Origin: Bacteroidales bacterium
GTDB lineage: Bacteria > Bacteroidota > Bacteroidia > Bacteroidales > UBA932
Reading direction: 5' to 3'
DNA length: 10,133 nucleotides
Assembly (NCBI GenBank): GCA_017555925.1
Contig: JAFZFL010000232.1
Coordinates: 1 to 10,133, forward strand
The notes beneath the pieces were generated by a model. That model ran no database searches. It saw only the letters and a list, made by a program, of their open reading frames with translations, and was not told where the DNA came from. Position 1 is the first letter of the stretch. Each line of letters starts with the position of its first letter. Below, one piece after another: positions 6,419 to 10,133 of this stretch. The translations under genes were made by a program, and so were the position numbers.

Positions 6419-8435
6419 ACTCAACTGTAAGTTTATTTTCTATCAATCTATTGATATACTGCTGAATAATAGCTTTAAAACGGGCATCTTGCTTCTGTAG
6501 GGTTGCACTGTTGCGCAGTTCCTCTGCAACTGCACTCTCAAGAAGATTGTTCTTCAAAAGAGGATCTTCAGAAAGAATATAGACATCTGTAAGCATCTTA
6601 TCATTCCTGAACAAAAGTGTATCTCCCAAAACCAATTGGAACTGGCCGGTAGTATAGTTTATTGCAAACTCCCCCTTCTGCTCCGAGTTCACATCACGGC
6701 CGTATGCAAAAAACGGCTTCTTATACCCCATCATTCCAAGCAGAGTTGGCATTATATCAATCTGCTGTGTAACACCATCATATCTGCCAGGCTTGATGTA
6801 TCCGGGAGCATAATAGATAATAGGAATTCTTGTATTTCCAATAGAAGTGCTGTAGACAGGATCTGATGAGACCAAAGTAGAGTGGTCTGGCAAAAGAATG
6901 AATATTGTATTCTTGAACCACTCCTGCCCTTTTACCTTTTGAAAGAATTTTCTCACTGCCATATCTGAGTAAGCAATGGTCTTCTGAAGAGGAATATCCC
7001 CGTCCGGCAAATGCTCTTTCCACTCTTTAGGCACTTTAAACGGGTGATGGGATGATAGTGTAAAAATATTGGCCATGAATGGCTGAGGCAGCTTAGGCAA
7101 CTCATCAGCAACATATTGAAGGAAATATTCATCCCATATTCCCCAGGCACCATCGAATTTTGAATCATCGTTATACTCATCCTTGCCATAATAGTTCAAG
7201 ACACCGCACATTCTTGAAACAGCCCTGATGCCCATTGAATTATTTGGTGCTCCATGAAAGAATGCAGTATAGTAACCAAGGGAATCGAGTATAAATGGAA
7301 GGCCTTTGATTTCATTTGTGGAGTATGGGGTTACAGCGTAAGAGTTTATCATACTTGGTATTGATGCCAGAATTGATGGCACAGCATCAATCGATTTTCT
7401 GCCGTTTGCAAAGGCATTTGTAAAGAGCATGCCCTCCTTGCTCAAAGAGTCAAGAAACGGTGTAAAGTTCTTTTCAAGTCCGCTATTGAGGAACTGCATA
7501 TTTGCCGATCCAAAACTCTCCAGAATCAGAATGACAACATTTTTTCCTCTTGCACTCTCACCTGTTGTCTCTATTATGCCGCCTCCCTGCGACAGGCTGT
7601 CGGGAAGAAAATTTTTATGGATTGGAGAGTAAATATCCTCCATTGAATCATAATTTTCATAGAAGTTCTGCAATTTGTAATCGGCCTTACCTATTGTTCT
7701 AATAAGAGAAAAAGGGGTATTAAGTACAGCAGATGAATGAATTGCCTTTTCTGCAAAATCACCGGCATTACTGATTGTAATTGGTCTTATTGTTCTGGTA
7801 ACGCCTCCCCGCACACCTATTATAAAGAGAGGTGCTGCAATAAGAAGAGCTGCCATTTGCGACAAATAGAATCTTAACCCGAACTTGCTGTTAAAATATT
7901 TTACCTTATTGCTCAAATTGCGGTCATACAGATTTTCATTTTTTGAACATATTCCCGACAGATAAATCAAAGCAAAAAGGAAGATAAAACCTATAACAAA
8001 AATGTACCAGTAGAGGTATATGCTCTGGAAGAAAATCTGGAAGAAATTGACATCTCCTTTAAACTCGCTGAAGAAGGTCATACTTGTCCGACGGAGTGTA
8101 AACCTAAAATATATTGTATCTGCAAGGTTAATGACTATGCCAATAAAGTTTGTAATGATGTAAAACCAGCGCAATAATTTTTGAACAAACTCTCCCCTTA
8201 TTGCCGGAACAGGGAGAAATGAAAAAAAGAGATACAATATGTTTATATACAATATTGCCGAGGTGTCAAACATCAGCCCGCCCTTCAAAATTTTTATCAT
8301 CTGTCCGGATGATATTCCTTCGAGAAGGTCATAGTTGAATGCTATAAACAAAACTCTGCAGAGAGTATAAATGATATAAATGAGAAAAATTCTCCAAACT
8401 ACAAGTAGGTAATAATTATTTATTCTAATTTTCAT
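6417..8435 (-). CDS. LTA synthase family (alkaline-phosphatase superfamily) membrane phosphotransferase
   Basis: A 672-residue inner-membrane protein. Five hydrophobic segments (about 8-33, 56-79, 88-110, 133-161 and 189-209) precede a large periplasmic domain from about 295. That domain has the LtaS/sulfatase plan: metal ligand Glu306 in VILILESFGS, a likely nucleophile Ser348 in NGRKSIDAVPS where LtaS of Staphylococcus has Thr, His395 in FFHG, WDEYF with Asp435, the TLSSHHPF block (459-466) and the metal-binding PDHS (516-519). Relatives move phosphoglycerol or phosphoethanolamine from phospholipids onto polymers, glycans or lipids. Gram-negative Bacteroidota have no classical lipoteichoic acid, so the acceptor is unknown; a surface glycan or lipid is likely. 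The gene stands alone on its strand between a divergent mce and a convergent yebC. Confidence 0.88.
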   Translation of the reverse strand: MKIRINNYYLLVVWRIFLIYIIYTLCRVLFIAFNYDLLEGISSGQMIKILKGGLMFDTSAILYINILYLFFSFLPVPAIRGEFVQKLLRWFYIITNFIGIVINLADTIYFRFTLRRTSMTFFSEFKGDVNFFQIFFQSIYLYWYIFVIGFIFLFALIYLSGICSKNENLYDRNLSNKVKYFNSKFGLRFYLSQMAALLIAAPLFIIGVRGGVTRTIRPITISNAGDFAEKAIHSSAVLNTPFSLIRTIGKADYKLQNFYENYDSMEDIYSPIHKNFLPDSLSQGGGIIETTGESARGKNVVILILESFGSANMQFLNSGLEKNFTPFLDSLSKEGMLFTNAFANGRKSIDAVPSILASIPSMINSYAVTPYSTNEIKGLPFILDSLGYYTAFFHGAPNNSMGIRAVSRMCGVLNYYGKDEYNDDSKFDGAWGIWDEYFLQYVADELPKLPQPFMANIFTLSSHHPFKVPKEWKEHLPDGDIPLQKTIAYSDMAVRKFFQKVKGQEWFKNTIFILLPDHSTLVSSDPVYSTSIGNTRIPIIYYAPGYIKPGRYDGVTQQIDIMPTLLGMMGYKKPFFAYGRDVNSEQKGEFAINYTTGQFQLVLGDTLLFRNDKMLTDVYILSEDPLLKNNLLESAVAEELRNSATLQKQDARFKAIIQQYINRLIENKLTVE

Positions 8436-8483
8436 ACCGATTATGCGTAAATAGAAAGATTTTATAACTTTTTAGCAAAAATT

Positions 8484-8514
8484 TTAGGCAAAGATATAAT
8501 ATTTAGTAATTTTG
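8484..8514 (+). promoter_or_regulatory. Bacteroidota-type promoter for the mce-carboxyltransferase operon
   Basis: TAATTTTG (8507-8514) matches the -7 consensus exactly; TTAG (8484-8487), one mismatch from the -33 TTTG, lies 19 bases upstream. The leader to the ATG at 8572 would be about 50 A/T-rich bases without a Shine-Dalgarno. Confidence 0.5.
8489..8496 (-). promoter_or_regulatory. -7 element for the LtaS-like gene
   Basis: The minus strand reads TATCTTTG, an exact match to the Bacteroidota -7 consensus. No clear -33 element is seen in the A/T-rich bases upstream. Transcription would start about 45-50 bases before the ATG at 8435. It lies inside the spacer of the divergent mce promoter. 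Confidence 0.45.
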
Positions 8515-8571
8515 TAGCTTAAAAGTAGAAGTATATTCACTTAATAATAATCATATAAAAATTATTTTACC

Positions 8572-8985
8572 ATGGAATTAACACATATCGAGCACATTGG
8601 TATTGCAGTTAAGTCATTGGAGACTGCTATTCCTTACTACGAAGAGAAACTTGGTTTGAAATGCTACTCTATTGAGGAGGTTAAAGACCAAAAAGTTAAA
8701 ACTGCTTTCTTTAAAATTGGCCAAACCAAGATTGAGCTGTTGGAGAGTACAGATCCAGAAGGTACTATAGCTAAATTCATTGAGAAAAAAGGTGAGGGTG
8801 TTCACCATATCGCATTTGCAACTAACGGTGTTCAAGCTGCTTTGGATGAGCTTTCAGAGAAAGGCGTACAGCTTATTGACAAAGCTCCAAGAAAAGGTGC
8901 AGAGGGTTTGAACATTGCATTCCTACATCCAAAATCTACTCTTGGCGTTTTGACTGAGATGTGTGAGGATCCTTCAAAAAACTAG
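8572..8985 (+). CDS. mce: methylmalonyl-CoA epimerase
   Basis: A 137-residue protein of the vicinal oxygen chelate (glyoxalase/bleomycin resistance) fold that interconverts the S and R forms of methylmalonyl-CoA, linking the mutase to the carboxylase/decarboxylase in propionate metabolism. The beginning HIEHIGIAV with His8, KIELLE (53-58), GVHHIAF with His79 (76-82) and LTEMCE with Glu129 (127-132) supply the expected metal-binding positions in both halves; length is normal for the family. The gene ends in tandem stops TAG TAA and is followed after 33 bases by the carboxyltransferase gene, its usual partner in Bacteroidota. Promoter elements at 8484-8514 probably drive both. Confidence 0.95.
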   Translation: MELTHIEHIGIAVKSLETAIPYYEEKLGLKCYSIEEVKDQKVKTAFFKIGQTKIELLESTDPEGTIAKFIEKKGEGVHHIAFATNGVQAALDELSEKGVQLIDKAPRKGAEGLNIAFLHPKSTLGVLTEMCEDPSKN

Positions 8986-9018
8986 TAAACTCAATTTAAA
9001 ATCTAAAACCAATATAAA

Positions 9019-10133
9019 ATGAGTCAACAACTCGAACAAGTAAAAGCGCTTATTGCTCTACGTGAGAAGGCGCGTTTAGGTGGCGGTCAAAAGAGAATTG
9101 AATCGCAACACGCAAAAGGCAAATATACTGCCCGCGAAAGAATCAACATGCTATTGGATGAAGGCAGCTTTGAGGAGTACGATATGTTCGTAACTCACCG
9201 TTGTCAGAACTTTGGAATGGAGAAGACTACATTCCTTGGTGATGGTGTAGTAACCGGTTACGGTACAATTGATGGCAGATTGGTATATGTATTCGCACAA
9301 GACTTTACAGTATTCGGAGGTTCTCTTTCTGAGAGCTTCGCAATGAAGATCTGTAAGATTATGGATCAGGCTATGAAGATGGGTGCCCCTGTAATTGGTC
9401 TTAACGACTCAGGTGGAGCACGTATCCAAGAGGGTGTAAATGCTTTGGCAGGTTACACAGAGATCTTCCAAAGAAATATTCTTGCTTCAGGTGTTATCCC
9501 TCAGATTTCAGCAATCTTTGGTCCTTGCGCCGGTGGTGCAGTATACTCTCCAGCCCTAACAGACTTCAACATTATGACTAAAGGTTCAAGCTACATGTTC
9601 TTGACCGGTCCTACAGTTGTAAAATCAGTAACAGGTGAGGATATTACACAAGAGAACCTTGGTGGTGCAAGTGTACACGCAAGCAAGAGTGGTGTTGCCC
9701 ATTTTGCTGTAAATACAGAGGAAGAGGGTATCCAAGTTATCAGAGACCTTTTGAGCTACTTGCCACAAAACAATCTTGAGGAGACTCCAGTTGTTCCTAC
9801 AGAGGATCCTATTGACAGACTTGATGACGTTCTTAATGACATTATTCCAGACAACCCTAACAAACCATACGATGTATACGAAGTTATCGGCGGTATTGTT
9901 GACGAGGGTAAATTCCTTGAGGTTCACGCAGACTACGCTAAGAATATTGTTGTAGGTTTTGCACGCTTCAACGGTCAGGCTGTTGGTATTGTTGCAAACC
10001 AACCTAAAGTTCTTGCAGGTGTACTTGAAATAAACTCTTCAAGAAAAGCTGCACGTTTCGTTCGTTTCTGCGACGCATTCAACATTCCATTGGTAACATT
10101 GGTTGACGTTCCTGGTTTCTTGCCTGGTTCACA
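9019..10133 (+). CDS. acyl-CoA carboxylase carboxyltransferase subunit (methylmalonyl-CoA decarboxylase alpha / propionyl-CoA carboxylase beta), partial
   Basis: The first 371 residues of a protein usually about 515 long; the frame is open to the right edge. It belongs to the biotin-dependent carboxyltransferase family of the crotonase fold. Seen in order: [12 protein letters not shown] (36-47), [11 protein letters not shown] (95-105), [12 protein letters not shown] (128-139) with the glycine pair that forms the N-domain oxyanion hole, [17 protein letters not shown] (167-183), YMFLTGP (192-198) and the start of the C-domain VDVPGFLPG (362-370). The enzyme moves CO2 between biotin and propionyl/methylmalonyl-CoA. 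With mce just upstream, it most likely acts in the succinate-propionate pathway, as a decarboxylase subunit (mmdA) or in the carboxylating direction (pccB). Which one depends on downstream subunits outside the window. There is no Shine-Dalgarno before the ATG. Confidence 0.94.
   Translation, partial: MSQQLEQVKALIALREKARLGGGQKRIESQHAKGKYTARERINMLLDEGSFEEYDMFVTHRCQNFGMEKTTFLGDGVVTGYGTIDGRLVYVFAQDFTVFGGSLSESFAMKICKIMDQAMKMGAPVIGLNDSGGARIQEGVNALAGYTEIFQRNILASGVIPQISAIFGPCAGGAVYSPALTDFNIMTKGSSYMFLTGPTVVKSVTGEDITQENLGGASVHASKSGVAHFAVNTEEEGIQVIRDLLSYLPQNNLEETPVVPTEDPIDRLDDVLNDIIPDNPNKPYDVYEVIGGIVDEGKFLEVHADYAKNIVVGFARFNGQAVGIVANQPKVLAGVLEINSSRKAARFVRFCDAFNIPLVTLVDVPGFLPGS

Noticed and set aside
9625..10002. 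125-codon open frame on the minus strand opposite the carboxyltransferase gene
   Set aside because: Cysteine/asparagine/valine-rich composition typical of an antisense reading of a highly expressed gene; no domain and no start signals.
1..10133. Defence system, mobile element, CRISPR or tRNA
   Set aside because: No direct-repeat array, transposase, integrase, att-like duplication, toxin-antitoxin pair or cloverleaf was seen; all large genes belong to known core families and none is visibly broken.

Overview
The window looks like a chromosomal segment of a Bacteroidales bacterium (phylum Bacteroidota). The evidence is the gene families (short DUF721/DciA-like protein beside recF, Bacteroidota-type YebC, methylmalonyl-CoA epimerase next to a biotin-dependent carboxyltransferase), the low GC content (about 40% by eye), weak or absent Shine-Dalgarno sequences, and several exact matches to the Bacteroidota promoter -7 element TAnnTTTG. 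The assignment stops at order level. No mobile element, CRISPR array, tRNA, rRNA or horizontally acquired island is visible.

Left part, positions 1-4679, minus strand. Six genes run in one direction: recF, a DUF721/DciA-like gene, an amidohydrolase of the MTA/SAH deaminase class, a purine nucleoside phosphorylase (PNP), a HAD hydrolase and a metallo-beta-lactamase-fold hydrolase cut by the window edge. Spacing is 8-bp overlap to 31 bp throughout. A good promoter inside the 3' end of the DUF721 gene suggests that the last four can be transcribed separately. The deaminase and PNP together suggest salvage of the adenosine-type by-products of S-adenosylmethionine use. The PNP lacks the histidine that contacts the ribose 5'-hydroxyl in human PNP, which raises the possibility that its substrate is 5'-methylthioinosine.

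Middle, positions 4738-6201, plus strand. Divergent from recF is a two-gene unit: a membrane-anchored TPR protein and a YebC/TACO1 family protein, closed by a strong hairpin terminator. The 215-bp convergent gap 6202-6416 holds three separate hairpins.

Right part. A minus-strand gene (6417-8435) encodes a five-helix membrane protein with a periplasmic LtaS-like phosphotransferase domain. Divergent from it, methylmalonyl-CoA epimerase and a carboxyltransferase subunit (cut by the window edge) form the start of a propionate-pathway operon. Two divergent intergenic regions (4680-4792 and 8436-8571) have promoter elements packed close together on opposite strands.

Overall this is mostly core-genome content. 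I did not find a clearly new system; the best lead is the deaminase/PNP pair with the altered 5' pocket.
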